A DNA stretch of 62,118 nucleotides from JAVJSD01 sp040219575 (GCA_040219575.1 JAVJSD010000121.1:1-62118); one strand, 5' to 3'; shown: positions 1 to 9,360, counted from the stretch's first letter. The notes: generated by a model not told the origin, from the sequence alone. Made by a program: numbers and translations.

Positions 1-187
1 CAAACTGAAATCCTGCGGCAGTTGGGCCTGCCGTCACCTGCTCAACGCTTACGAACCCGCCTACCACGCGCCCCTACGCGCTAACGACGACGACCCGCGG
101 CGCAGCGCGCGCATGGTTGCGGAAAATCAGGTTAAACGACCGTCTTCACTTTTACCTTTTACCCTTTTTACTTTTGCCTTCCGCCGC
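1..187. other. left-edge stretch, no firm gene
   Basis: No coding region can be defended here. One plus-strand frame stays open from base 2 past base 500, but its continuation is simply the antisense of the two minus-strand genes that follow. Bases about 146-183 are a pyrimidine-rich run of short TTTTAC/CTTTT units, which looks like intergenic sequence downstream of the minus-strand gene ending at 188. The end of a neighbouring gene could lie in bases 1-110 but cannot be identified. Confidence 0.4.
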
Positions 188-448
188 TTAGGCGCTCTCT
201 TCTGCCGAGCGTGGCTCCTCGGTCGGCGGCGTTTCAGCATGCGGCGGCGCGGCGGTCTCGCGCTCGATGATCAGTTTGCCAGCTTCGCCGTCGCTGAGGA
301 CGCCCCCTTCGATCAGCTTTTCGACCAGGCGACGGTGGAGTTGCTCGTGCTCGTGCGGCAGCGCGTCCTCGTCGCTGCGCAAGGAGACAATGATATCCTT
401 CTTGCCCGTCTGCGGGTCGATCCGCAGTTGAATGGTCATTTCCGCCAT
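188..448 (-). CDS. small acidic protein coupled to the FtsH-like protease
   Basis: An 86-residue unrecognised protein. The N-terminal half looks like a short beta hairpin (TIQLRIDPQTGKKDIIVSL), followed by a charged helical segment (EHEQLHRRLVEKLIEGG) and an acidic, Pro-rich tail. I start it at the ATG whose A is the last base of the upstream gene's TGA stop (TGATG overlap); a TTG one codon earlier is possible. The overlap implies translational coupling with the AAA+/M41 gene, so it is probably a dedicated partner, adaptor or regulator of that protease. Small associated peptides occur in the FtsH-centred ternary conflict systems described by comparative genomics, but I cannot assign this one to a named family from memory. 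The function is inferred from context only. Confidence 0.7.
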   Translation of the reverse strand: MAEMTIQLRIDPQTGKKDIIVSLRSDEDALPHEHEQLHRRLVEKLIEGGVLSDGEAGKLIIERETAAPPHAETPPTEEPRSAEESA

Positions 449-2571
449 CAACTTGCCTCGTGTGACTTGGTGTGGGCGTCGACAATACCGGCCAACGTGC
501 GGGCGTCGATCACTTTCTTTTCCAATAGCAAATCACGCAACGTCTCCAGCAGAGTGCGGTTCTGATTCAGAATGCCGGCTGCGCGTTGCCGCGCCTCTTC
601 CAATATTTCGCGCACTCGGCGCTCGATCGCCTCCAACTGCGCCGGCGACAACGGCTGGGAAGCGCAGGTCGGATTTCGCATGCTCTCCAGTCGTACCGGG
701 CCGAGTTCGTGACCGCCCATGCCGAACTCCTCGCAGATGGCCCGAGCGATCTGCGTGGCGCGCTGCAGGTCGCCGGCGGAGCCGATCGAGAGATCATCCA
801 ACAACAGAATCTCCGCCTCGCGTCCCCCCATCAACACGCACAGGTCGTCGAGCAGTTCGCCCTGCGAGACGACGTAACGATGCGTGGGATCCTGGTATCG
901 CACATAGCCCAACGCCCCGGCCACGTCGCTGTGAATCGAGATGCGTTCGATCGGCGGCGAGTGCGGGCAAAACAAGGCGCATACGGCGTGTCCCGCCTCA
1001 TGCGTGGCGACAGTCCGCTCTTCGCTCGGCGAGAGCTTGGCGCGGTCGAGCCATTCAGTGAGCGCGCGCTCGATGTCGGCCGGTTCGGTGGGACGGGAGA
1101 TGTTCTCCCGCAGGCGGATTCTGGCCAGGGCGCGGCATAGGGCGTTGATGTGGTCGCCGGTGAAGCGCGTGCCGGCCGCCGCCCCTTCCACGAAGTCGCC
1201 CGTGCGGCGGACGGCGTAGTTTAGCGCCTCGTCGGTCATGTCGAGCCGCATCTTCTTGGTATAGATGGACAGGATCGCGCGGCGGTCTTCGGGTTCGGGA
1301 TGCGGGATGTGCAACAGAAACTCGAATCGCCCGGGCCGCAGCAGCGCCGGGTCGAGAATCTCGACGAAATTGGTGGTGCCGACGACGAATACGAGCTCGT
1401 CGCTGCGAAAGCCGTCCATTTCGGTCAGCAGTTGATTGACCATGGAATGCTCGACGCCGGAGCCCGTGTACGTTCCCCGGGCGGCGGCGAAGGAGTCGAG
1501 TTCGTCGAACACGATGATCGACGGCGCGCTCTGCCTCGCACGGTGAAAGATCTGCCGCAGGTTCTCTTCGCTCTCGCCCACCCAGCGGCTCTTCAATTCC
1601 GGGCCGGAAACAACGGTGATCGCCGCCCCGATCGCCGTCGCCATCGCCTTGGCGAAGAGGGTCTTGCCGGTGCCGGGCGGGCCCCAGAAGATCATGCCGC
1701 GGGGAATCAACTCCTCCATCTGGGCGATCGCCTCGGCGCTCGTCTGCTGGTCCTTCAGCGCCAGCACATCCAGAATCTCGGCCCGCAGGCGGCGTTTCAC
1801 CTTTTCGTAGCCGCCGATGTCGTGCTGCAGGTCGACGCTGGGCACCTCGAGTTGCCCGCTGCGGGTCGCCTGGCGGATCTGTTGATAGGCGCCGCGCGGA
1901 TCGGCGGGATAGTCTTGTCCTTCCAGCGTCGACAGCACTCGACGCAGACGCACGGCGTTCATTCCCGAGGTGTACTTGTACAACGACCACGGGTTCAGCT
2001 CGCGGCCGAATTTGCGAGCCTCGCGCTGCGTGACGAGGTGTTTCAGCCGGTCGCGCGGCACGCCCAGCAGGCTGTAGCGATGCGGAAACAGATTCTCGAT
2101 CACCGGCGGCAAGGGAAACGACGGATCCTTGAAACCCAGCCACACCAGTTCGGGATTCTCGTACAGCAGGGGGATCACCTCGCGGGCTTCGGTGGTGAGT
2201 CCGCCCTGACTGGTTGTCAGCAGGTCGAGATGCGGCAGCACGACGACCCGCTTCTCCACCGCGCCCCGCACCGCCTCTCGCAGTTGCGACAGCATGGTGC
2301 CGACGAACCCGGCCGAACCGATTTCCGGTTGCGCCTGTCCCTCGCGCGGGCGTCCGTCGAGGTAGACGCACTTGATGCCAGCCTGCTTCAATCGCGCGCG
2401 AAGGTTGATGAACAGGAACGGCGACAGATCCTTGTCGCACTCGACGAGCACGGGGAGCGAGCGCGTGACGTCGGCGGCGATCCGCGCCAAGTCGGCCGCG
2501 TACGCCGCCTCGACCGCCTGTTCGGCGGACAACTCCTGCGGCAGGTCTTGTTCGGGGATTAGAATCGACAT
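448..2571 (-). CDS. soluble FtsH-like AAA+ ATPase with M41 metalloprotease domain
   Basis: About 707 residues. The central AAA+ module has Walker A GPPGTGKT (about 298-305), Walker B IIVFDELD (353-360) and a second region of homology with arginine fingers in LLRPGRFE (about 411-418). The C-terminal M41 peptidase has the zinc motif HEAGH (525-529) and a downstream Asp in SAGDLQRAT (602), so ATPase and protease both look active. Unlike housekeeping FtsH it has no N-terminal membrane segments. Residues 1-250 instead look like a degenerate P-loop domain, with strand-like VLVECD, a Walker-B-like RVVVLPHLDLL and a strand VWLGFKDP, but no GxxGxGKT. The start is the ATG at 2571; a TTG lies one codon upstream. 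It overlaps the small gene at 188-448. It probably unfolds and degrades proteins in the cytosol, perhaps within an FtsH-type ternary conflict system whose other members would lie left of the window. Confidence 0.85.
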   Translation of the reverse strand: MSILIPEQDLPQELSAEQAVEAAYAADLARIAADVTRSLPVLVECDKDLSPFLFINLRARLKQAGIKCVYLDGRPREGQAQPEIGSAGFVGTMLSQLREAVRGAVEKRVVVLPHLDLLTTSQGGLTTEAREVIPLLYENPELVWLGFKDPSFPLPPVIENLFPHRYSLLGVPRDRLKHLVTQREARKFGRELNPWSLYKYTSGMNAVRLRRVLSTLEGQDYPADPRGAYQQIRQATRSGQLEVPSVDLQHDIGGYEKVKRRLRAEILDVLALKDQQTSAEAIAQMEELIPRGMIFWGPPGTGKTLFAKAMATAIGAAITVVSGPELKSRWVGESEENLRQIFHRARQSAPSIIVFDELDSFAAARGTYTGSGVEHSMVNQLLTEMDGFRSDELVFVVGTTNFVEILDPALLRPGRFEFLLHIPHPEPEDRRAILSIYTKKMRLDMTDEALNYAVRRTGDFVEGAAAGTRFTGDHINALCRALARIRLRENISRPTEPADIERALTEWLDRAKLSPSEERTVATHEAGHAVCALFCPHSPPIERISIHSDVAGALGYVRYQDPTHRYVVSQGELLDDLCVLMGGREAEILLLDDLSIGSAGDLQRATQIARAICEEFGMGGHELGPVRLESMRNPTCASQPLSPAQLEAIERRVREILEEARQRAAGILNQNRTLLETLRDLLLEKKVIDARTLAGIVDAHTKSHEAS

Positions 2572-2775
2572 CAATTAATCCGAGCGTCAATGGAGACAGC
2601 GTCCACCGTTTGGCTTATCCGTTTTTTCCATTGCGTGCAACCCACTGGTCGCCGCGAGGGGCAGGACCAACCGAGTGCCGGCCGTCATGGTTCCGCCGCG
2701 ACGTATGCGGTAGACTGTCGTCCGTTGTGCGATTTCGTATTCCGCCCGCCCCGCCACTCTCCCATTTTGACCGCC

Positions 2776-4008
2776 ATGCCTCGCTACGTTACGCACCTGG
2801 AAAGCGCCATCGACGGCACGCGACTCGATCCGGAACAACCACTCACGCTGCACAAGGATCGGCCGTTGTGGGTGCGATACGACTTGTCGGCGGTCAAGCA
2901 GGCGATGTCGAAAGAGGCGCTCAAGGACCGCGAACCGACGATGTGGCGGTATCGGGAACTTCTGCCGCTGGAACTCGAGCAGGAGCCGGTATCCCTGGGC
3001 GAAGGCATGAGCCCGCTGTTGGCGTGCCCTCGTCTCGGTGAGCAGTTGGGCGTCAAGGACGTGTGGATCAAGGACGAGTCGCAACTGCCGACCGGCAGCT
3101 TCAAGAGCCGCGGCATGACGGCGGCCATCACCATGGCCCGACGTTTTGGGATCAAGCGTGTGGCGGTTCCCACGGCGGGCAACGCCGGCGGCGCTTGCGC
3201 CGCCTACGCCGCACGAGCCGGCATCGAGGCTTACGTCTTCATGCCCGACGACACACCCGCCATCAATCAGTACGAGGCGGCGTTGTGCGGCGCGCGAGCC
3301 TTCCTGGTGAACGGCTTGATCACCGACTGCGGACGCATTGTGCGCGAGGGCAAGGAGCCCATGGGCTGGTTCGACCTGTCGACGCTCAAGGAGCCGTATC
3401 GCATCGAGGGCAAGAAGACGATGGGGCTCGAATTGGCCGAGCAGTTCGGTTGGGAATTGCCCGACGTGATCCTCTACCCCACCGGGGGCGGAACAGGCCT
3501 GATCGGCATGTGGAAGGCGTTCGCCGAACTGGCGGAGATCGGCTGGCTGGCGAGCGAGAAACTGCCGCGGATGGTGGCGGTGCAATCGACCGGCTGCTGC
3601 CCGATCTCCCGGGCCTTCGAGGCGGGGGAGCGGTTCGCCGAACCCTTTGCCAACGCAGCGACGCTGGCCAGCGGCATCCGCGTGCCGGCGGCGGTGGGCG
3701 ACTTCATGATTCTCGACGCCGTGCGGGAGAGCGGGGGCGTATCGATCGCCGTCGAAGAGTCGCGGATTCGGGAGTGGATGCAGTTGGCTTGCGCCGCCGA
3801 GGGCGTGGCGGTCTGTCCGGAAGCGGCAGCCTGCGTCGGCGCGCTGGAATTGCTGCACGGACAAGGTTGGATCAAGCCGGAGGAACGGGTCGTCATCTTC
3901 AACACCGGGGCGGCGCAGAAATACGTCGAGGCGATCACGTCGTCGTTGCCGCGGATCGATCGTCACCAGCCGCTCGACTGGGAAGCGGTGGCCGCCGGCC
4001 GTTCGTAG
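2776..4008 (+). CDS. thrC: threonine synthase
   Basis: A 410-residue PLP-dependent fold-type II enzyme. It converts O-phosphohomoserine to threonine in the cytosol, the last step of threonine synthesis. The PLP lysine is K110 in PTGSFKSRG, and the glycine-rich cofactor-phosphate loop is PTGGGTGLIG. The segment PTAGNAGGACAAYAARAG is the usual substrate-domain loop. The start ATG at 2776 opens a normal N-terminus (MPRYVTHLESAIDG); an in-frame ATG at 2590 would add 62 atypical residues. It is divergent from the AAA+/M41 gene across about 200 bases and stands alone. Other fold-type II enzymes such as cysteate synthase are possible but less likely. Confidence 0.9.
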   Translation: MPRYVTHLESAIDGTRLDPEQPLTLHKDRPLWVRYDLSAVKQAMSKEALKDREPTMWRYRELLPLELEQEPVSLGEGMSPLLACPRLGEQLGVKDVWIKDESQLPTGSFKSRGMTAAITMARRFGIKRVAVPTAGNAGGACAAYAARAGIEAYVFMPDDTPAINQYEAALCGARAFLVNGLITDCGRIVREGKEPMGWFDLSTLKEPYRIEGKKTMGLELAEQFGWELPDVILYPTGGGTGLIGMWKAFAELAEIGWLASEKLPRMVAVQSTGCCPISRAFEAGERFAEPFANAATLASGIRVPAAVGDFMILDAVRESGGVSIAVEESRIREWMQLACAAEGVAVCPEAAACVGALELLHGQGWIKPEERVVIFNTGAAQKYVEAITSSLPRIDRHQPLDWEAVAAGRS

Positions 4009-4378
4009 TTCGTTGGCGGCGCATTGTCGCCTGCTGCATCCGCCGATTCACGCGGATCACCGCGGATTCACGCCACAGACTCCGCGACGCGCCGTCGGTC
4101 GCGTCTTGCCAGCGGAGGCGGGGGGCCGTCTCCTGTTCCTCGCGCCGCCGCCCTCAGGCAGCCTTGCCGCGGTTGTTCGCCTTGTAGTGATTGCGACGGT
4201 GGAACGCATTCTAGATATCGATCCGGCCGCGCAGGCGAATCGGAATCCGTAGAATTTCGGCCCCAAACTAGCCGATGACGCAAAGCAAGGGACGCGCAAG
4301 TTGCGACGGTGGACCGGACGCCCGTGTAGCCCGCTCGCTCTCCACCAGTACACCAAGTTTTCTCACGAGCAAGTCCGC
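4009..4378. other. intergenic stretch between thrC and cheV
   Basis: Bases 4045-4085 carry a degenerate repeat of the CGCGGATTCACG type, related in style to the dispersed CGCAGAT elements found later in the window. Short open frames here on both strands have biased Arg/Ala/Pro composition and no recognisable start signals, so I do not call a gene. Confidence 0.5.
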
Positions 4379-5317
4379 ATGTCCTCGTCAACATTCGTCG
4401 CCGCCGCCGACACCGGCATCCTACTGGAAGCCGGCACCAATGAAGTCGAAGTTCTGGCGTTCCACGTCGGCCGCCAGCGCTTCGGAGTGAACGTCGCCAA
4501 GGTCCGCGAGGTGCTGTCCATCGATACCATCACGGCCATGCCGGAGGGACATCCGGCGGTGGACGGCATGGTCCGCGTGCGGAACGAAGTGGTGACCCTG
4601 GTCAATCTGGCTCGCTACCTGTATGGCGTGGAGGAAGAAGTCGAACGCAACGCGGGAACGATGCTGCTGCTGGAATTCAACGAGCACCTGTTGGCGTTTC
4701 GCGTGACGGACGTCGACAGCATCGTGCGCGCGAGCTGGCAGCAGAGTTGTCCGATCCCGGACGTGATGGGAATCAAGGCGCCGGTGACGAGCGTGCTGCT
4801 GCTCGGCCGCGACTTGTTGCCGATGCTCGACTTCGAATCGATCGGCGCCTCGATCGGCTTGCAGGGACATGTGCGTCAAGACGCGGGAATGCCGCCGGCC
4901 GACGCGGTCGATCACGCACCGATCATCTACGCCGAAGACTCGAAGATGATCAGCCAGATGATCTTCGACGCGCTGAAAGAGGCCGGATTCCTGAACGTCC
5001 AAGGCTTTCCCGATGGGCACGATGCATGGAATCACCTGCTGAGTGTGGTCGCCGAGACCTCGAATCCCGCGGAACTCTCGCAACGCGTCGCCTGCCTGAT
5101 CACCGACGTTGAAATGCCGCGCTGCGACGGACTGAGCCTCACCCGCCGCGTTCGAGAGCACAACCTGCTAAAAGACCTGCCGGTTGTCGTTTTCTCCTCG
5201 CTGGTCTCGCGCGACAACGAGAAAAAAGGCATGCAAGTCGGCGCCACGGCCCAAGTCTCGAAGCCGAAATACAAGGAACTCATTCAGACGATCGAAAAGA
5301 TTCTGCGTAGCAAGTGA
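4379..5317 (+). CDS. cheV: CheV-type chemotaxis coupling protein (CheW + receiver)
   Basis: A 312-residue cytosolic signalling protein. Residues about 20-165 form a CheW-like domain (VLAFHVGRQRFGVNVAKVREVL, then NEVVTLVNLARYLYG). Residues about 180-312 form a response-regulator receiver: an acidic pair in IIYAEDSK, phospho-acceptor Asp in LITDVEMP, a Ser in VVFSSLVS and the conserved Lys in VSKPKYKEL. CheV proteins couple chemoreceptors to the CheA kinase and use receiver phosphorylation to adapt. I start at 4379 because the residues before it do not resemble a CheW N-terminus. No other chemotaxis gene is nearby, so it may act with receptors and kinase encoded elsewhere. Confidence 0.92.
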   Translation: MSSSTFVAAADTGILLEAGTNEVEVLAFHVGRQRFGVNVAKVREVLSIDTITAMPEGHPAVDGMVRVRNEVVTLVNLARYLYGVEEEVERNAGTMLLLEFNEHLLAFRVTDVDSIVRASWQQSCPIPDVMGIKAPVTSVLLLGRDLLPMLDFESIGASIGLQGHVRQDAGMPPADAVDHAPIIYAEDSKMISQMIFDALKEAGFLNVQGFPDGHDAWNHLLSVVAETSNPAELSQRVACLITDVEMPRCDGLSLTRRVREHNLLKDLPVVVFSSLVSRDNEKKGMQVGATAQVSKPKYKELIQTIEKILRSK

Positions 5318-5409
5318 CGGCGTGCTTGCGGAATCGCCGGCTTGTTCGCGGCGGTCCTAGCGGCGCATCACTCCGCAACTCATGGACGCCGATATCGGGC
5401 CGCCACGAC

Positions 5410-8400
5410 TCACTTGCTTGAGCGATCGTCTTCGGCACGGGCCGCGCCGCTCTTGAAGGCTCGGAATTGATCGAGAAACGCCGGGGGCGGCTCACTGCGG
5501 ACGCCCGAATCGGCGCCGCGCAGGCTGTCGTCTTGGGCGCCCACGGCGCGTCGCCTGTCGGCATGCCGCCGCAGGCCCAGACTGCGAAGCGCGTCCGTGT
5601 AGCTGTCGCTGTCAACTTCTCCTTCGCGGGCGCCGCGCTTCATCGACTCCCAACGCTCCACAAATCGCTCGAGCTCTTCTTCGGTCATGTCCAGCTTGTC
5701 GAGCAACTTGGGATCGCGTTTGTTCTTCTGATCTCGCAAATACTCGAGCGCCAAGTCGGTCGCTTCCTCGGCGTATTCGAGTTTCGCCTCGTCGGCGTCC
5801 GGCGCTTCGCCGTCGGGCGCAGAAGTCGAATCGCCGGCGCCCCTGCCGTCTGTACCACTGGAGGGACTCGCCCCGCCCCCCGCGCCGCGCGACGTGCTGC
5901 GGCTTCCCGACTTGCTTTCGCTCGACTCGGCGTCTGACTTCTCGGAGGAACCATCACCGGACGATTCGCCGCGGGACGCCTTCCTGTCGCCTTGTTCCCG
6001 ATCGGCATCGGGCTGCTGCGTTGGCTTTCCACCCGACGATTGCGGCGAGGCCGACTGGCCTTCACCATCGCCTTGCTTTCCACCGCTTGATGAATCTCCA
6101 CCGCTCGATGAACCTTCGCCTTGGCGATTGCCCGCGCCGGTGTCGCCCGGTTTTGAACCGCCGGGCTTGTTGGTGGTTTCACCGCCGCCGGGTTCGTTGG
6201 CGGCGCCGCTCCCTTCGTCGGCGGGCGTGCTGCTTCCGGCGCTCCCCTCGCCTGCCTGCGGGCTGCCTTGTCCGCCTCCCTTCGAACCGTCGCCGCTCTT
6301 ATCGCCGCCCTGGTCGCCATCGCCCTGCGATTGGTTTTGGCTATTGCTGGGCGATTGGGCGCCGTCCTTGGGTTGGCTGCCGCCGGAACTACCTCCGCCG
6401 TCCTTCTTCTCCTTGTTCTGGCCCTGCGAGGATGTCGTGCCGCCGCCATCGGAAGACTGTTGCTGGCCGTCCTTCTTTTCGCCGCTGGAGGCGTCCTGCG
6501 AACCGCCGTCTTTCGAACCGCCTTCGGGCTTCTTGTCGCCGCCTTGTTGCGATCCCGAGGACGAATCTTGTTTGGAACCGCCGTCGCTAGCGCCTTTCTC
6601 TTGTCCGCCGCCCATCGGCTGCGACTCACCGCCGCCCGGCATCGGCTTGTCGCCTTGAGACGGATCGCTTCCCGGTTGGGCCTGTTGGCTGTCGCCGCCG
6701 CCGGTTTTCTCGCCGCCGCCGGATTTCTCGCCGCTGTCAGATTTCTCCCCGCCGCCGTCGTTGCTCTTCTGCGAGGGGTTTTCTGGCGATTTGGCTCCCT
6801 GGCCGTCGCTGGGATTGCTCGACGAGTTCTCTCCCGATGCAGCGCCCGGCTCGCTACCCTTCTCTTTCGAGCCTGCGCTGCCTGGATTCATGTCGCCCGT
6901 CGCGCCTTTGTTGTTCGGATCACCACCCTGCTTCGCATCACCACCCTGTTTGGGATCACCACCCTGTTTGGGATCACCACCTTGCTTTGGCTCACTGGGC
7001 TGCTCATCGGCGGCGCCGCCTGCTCCGCCTTCTTGCGACGGCTTGCTCTGGGATCCCTCGGATGAGTCCTTCTCACCGGAGCCCCCACTGGTACGTTCAC
7101 GGATGTGCTCGAGCGTTCGCTCGAAGACGTCGCCATCGTGAAGCGGCTCGGATCGCGATTCGCCGTCACCCGCTTCCCCGCCGGCGCTTTCCCCGCTGGA
7201 ATCGCCTCCGCTGGAATCTCCCGAGGCGCCGTCCTGCGACGACGAAGAAGGATCGCTCGAAGACTCACCTTCACTGCGCTCTCCTCCCGCAGATCCACCG
7301 TTCTTGCCGCCTTGCGCCTTTTCGGAAGACGACTTCCCGGAACCTCCACCGTCTGCGTCTTCGCTGCCGCCCGTTTCGCTGGGAGCGCCGCTCTCGGTTT
7401 CGGAACCGCGGGCCCCTTCCTTCTCGGCGGACTCCGGCGTTTTATCCTTGGCGTCTGCTTCTTTCTTGTCCTCGGGCCGCGACTCGTCGGGCTTCGGCGT
7501 ATCGCGCGAGCTCTCGGCCGATTTGACGATTTCGATATAGAAGTTTTCGGTTCGGGCCCTGTTGGGTTCCGACGCTCCGCTATCGGGGGTGGTGCGGTTG
7601 TCGCTCGCTTCCGCCCAGTAAACGACTTCGTTTCCAGCCACCAGTTCCAATTCCGCCGGGACGAAATCGAAGGTCGTCACGACTTGACCAACCCGCCCCG
7701 CCGTGTCGTCGAGGAGCTTCTTTTCCAGCAGCTTGGCGCCGCTGACATCGGCCCTCAGCACAACCTGGCTCAGACCGTAGTCGGGATCGAGCGCGCGGAT
7801 TTCGATCTGTTGGCGACCCGTCTCGGGCACTCGAATTCGATTCGACTTGGGCGTCAGAATCTCGACCTCGGGAGACAGATCGGGGCGGACCTCGATGCGA
7901 TGCACGGTCGGGACGCGGCTGAGGTGATTGGCCGCGGTTCGAAAACGAACTTGATAACTGCTGAACTTCGGTCTGCGTCGATCGGCCTGAAGCTTGAGTA
8001 CGAATCTCCCCCACGCCTCCTCACCTTCATGCTCCATTTCGATGGAGACCGGTTTGACCACATCGCTGGCTGTTTCAGGCAAGAGTTCAATGTAGGCGCT
8101 CTTGACCGGTTGATTCGCCCGCGCTCGGACGGTCACCCACGTTCCCTCGACCGCTTTGACGTCGGCCTCGTCCTCGACGACGCGATCGGGTCGGCGGGTG
8201 TATTCCGGATAGTCGTATTCCAGTTTCCGCACGCTAATTCGCGGCGTGGGGATCATCCGCAAGGTGAACTCGGGGGAGCGGGCGTCGCCGGCCTCGAGAC
8301 GATACCGCAAGTCCTGGCGAACACCGTCGTCGCCAGGAGGAAAGTCAACCTGAAAATGGCTGCCGGTCGCGTCGGCCTTCATCGGCGCCTGGGCGTTGAC

Positions 8401-9156
8401 GATCTGACCGTCGACCGACGAGTACCGCAGCGTCGCCTGCTGGTCGCCGGTCAGACCGCGAATGTGGGCGGTCACCGTCACATGGTCGCCGTGGAACACC
8501 TCGGCGCTACCGGGCTCGACACGTTCGATTTGCACGACGGACGGACGCGCCACCTCGGCCAGCGGCGACATGATTCGCTGGAGCGTGGCGAAGGGCTTCT
8601 TGGGCGATACGACCGTGTACAAGCCGCAGACAAGCAGCAGACCCGCCAGCACGTAGCCCAACCGCAGCAGTCGGCTGTAGTCGATGGCCGACTCGACGGG
8701 CGTGTGCGTCAAGTCGGCGGCCGCGCGTTGCTCCAGCGCGGTGTAGACGAGTTCGTGCAGCCCTTCTCGCCGAGAACGAAAGCTGAGGAAATTGATCAGG
8801 CTGTTCTTCAGCGTCGGTTCGCTCTGTTCGATCGTCCGCGCGGCGAAGGCCGGGTTGATGCGGCGCCAGGCGAGCGGCAACATCACCACCGACAGATACG
8901 CCAGACTGCCGACGACAAGCGCGATAAGCGCCGCGATGCGAGCCCAGTAGCCGAGCTCGGCCACCCAGGCATCGACGATCACCACCAACAACAGGAAGGC
9001 CAGCACACCCACGGCCCACACGAGCAGCCCGCCAAAAAGCTCGACCAGTTTGAGATAGCGTCCGGCACGATCGAGTTGTTCGACGACGTAGCGTTCACTT
9101 TCCGCTACACCCTTGGAGGGGGCAGGCGTCGGCTTGGAGTACGTTCCGCTGGCCAT
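5410..9156 (-). CDS. DUF4175-like membrane protein with very long Gly/Ser/Lys-rich region
   Basis: 1248 residues. Two adjacent membrane spans (about 35-62 and 68-98) and a third (about 175-195) precede a large beta-rich region (about 200-550) with DYPEYTRRPDRVVEDEADVKAV-like segments. Then comes an extraordinary low-complexity region of about 570 residues (about 550-1118) made of G, S, K, D, E, Q, P and N. A helical C-terminus of about 130 residues (EEATDLALEYLRDQKNKRD onward) closes it. I chose the ATG at 9156 because GGGAGG lies 5-6 bases upstream; the ATG 10 codons earlier has no such site. In planctomycetes similar proteins sit near MoxR ATPase/DUF58 gene groups and are annotated DUF4175; those partners are not in this window. 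The biochemical function is unknown. The low-complexity part is probably disordered and extracytoplasmic. Confidence 0.85.
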   Translation of the reverse strand: MASGTYSKPTPAPSKGVAESERYVVEQLDRAGRYLKLVELFGGLLVWAVGVLAFLLLVVIVDAWVAELGYWARIAALIALVVGSLAYLSVVMLPLAWRRINPAFAARTIEQSEPTLKNSLINFLSFRSRREGLHELVYTALEQRAAADLTHTPVESAIDYSRLLRLGYVLAGLLLVCGLYTVVSPKKPFATLQRIMSPLAEVARPSVVQIERVEPGSAEVFHGDHVTVTAHIRGLTGDQQATLRYSSVDGQIVNAQAPMKADATGSHFQVDFPPGDDGVRQDLRYRLEAGDARSPEFTLRMIPTPRISVRKLEYDYPEYTRRPDRVVEDEADVKAVEGTWVTVRARANQPVKSAYIELLPETASDVVKPVSIEMEHEGEEAWGRFVLKLQADRRRPKFSSYQVRFRTAANHLSRVPTVHRIEVRPDLSPEVEILTPKSNRIRVPETGRQQIEIRALDPDYGLSQVVLRADVSGAKLLEKKLLDDTAGRVGQVVTTFDFVPAELELVAGNEVVYWAEASDNRTTPDSGASEPNRARTENFYIEIVKSAESSRDTPKPDESRPEDKKEADAKDKTPESAEKEGARGSETESGAPSETGGSEDADGGGSGKSSSEKAQGGKNGGSAGGERSEGESSSDPSSSSQDGASGDSSGGDSSGESAGGEAGDGESRSEPLHDGDVFERTLEHIRERTSGGSGEKDSSEGSQSKPSQEGGAGGAADEQPSEPKQGGDPKQGGDPKQGGDAKQGGDPNNKGATGDMNPGSAGSKEKGSEPGAASGENSSSNPSDGQGAKSPENPSQKSNDGGGEKSDSGEKSGGGEKTGGGDSQQAQPGSDPSQGDKPMPGGGESQPMGGGQEKGASDGGSKQDSSSGSQQGGDKKPEGGSKDGGSQDASSGEKKDGQQQSSDGGGTTSSQGQNKEKKDGGGSSGGSQPKDGAQSPSNSQNQSQGDGDQGGDKSGDGSKGGGQGSPQAGEGSAGSSTPADEGSGAANEPGGGETTNKPGGSKPGDTGAGNRQGEGSSSGGDSSSGGKQGDGEGQSASPQSSGGKPTQQPDADREQGDRKASRGESSGDGSSEKSDAESSESKSGSRSTSRGAGGGASPSSGTDGRGAGDSTSAPDGEAPDADEAKLEYAEEATDLALEYLRDQKNKRDPKLLDKLDMTEEELERFVERWESMKRGAREGEVDSDSYTDALRSLGLRRHADRRRAVGAQDDSLRGADSGVRSEPPPAFLDQFRAFKSGAARAEDDRSSK
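6919..6990 (-). repeat. 18-bp tandem repeat inside the DUF4175-like gene
   Basis: Four adjacent 18-base units (plus-strand consensus ATCACCACCCTGTTTGGG) encode KQGGDP hexapeptides on the minus strand. The two middle copies are identical and the outer two differ by a few bases. This suggests recent slippage expansion in frame within the disordered region. Confidence 0.9.
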
Positions 9157-9270
9157 GAGACCTCCCGTCCGCGGCGTCGTCGACACGCCCCGAAGGAGTG
9201 CAAGTTGCTACTGGGAAGCAAGTTAGGCTGCATTGTCGGCGACGATATCGGCGCAGCCGCTCTCACAGGC

Positions 9271-9276
9271 ATTATA
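9271..9276 (-). promoter_or_regulatory. candidate -10 box upstream of the DUF4175-like gene
   Basis: The minus strand reads a perfect TATAAT at 9276-9271, about 115 bases before the start at 9156. The region is unusually AT-rich for this genome (TCTATAATG, and ATATTATTGG just upstream). The best -35 candidate (TCAATT at 17 bases) is weak. This is a sequence-based guess. Confidence 0.35.
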
Positions 9277-9360
9277 GACGACGGCTGCGGTCGAATTGAT
9301 CCAATAATATCGAGAAAATCCGCCGCGACGGGCCGGCGAGCGACGCCGGAAACGTCGGCG

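Noticed and set aside
2587..3966. 459-residue minus-strand frame opposite thrC
   Set aside because: The plus strand has the PLP lysine and cofactor loop of threonine synthase; the antisense frame has none.
4013..4394. Small genes between thrC and cheV
   Set aside because: Overlapping frames on both strands with no ribosome site and repeat-derived composition.
6919..6990. Possible CRISPR-like short repeat array
   Set aside because: Units are contiguous with no spacers, keep the reading frame and encode KQGGDP repeats, so they are coding microsatellite-type repeats.
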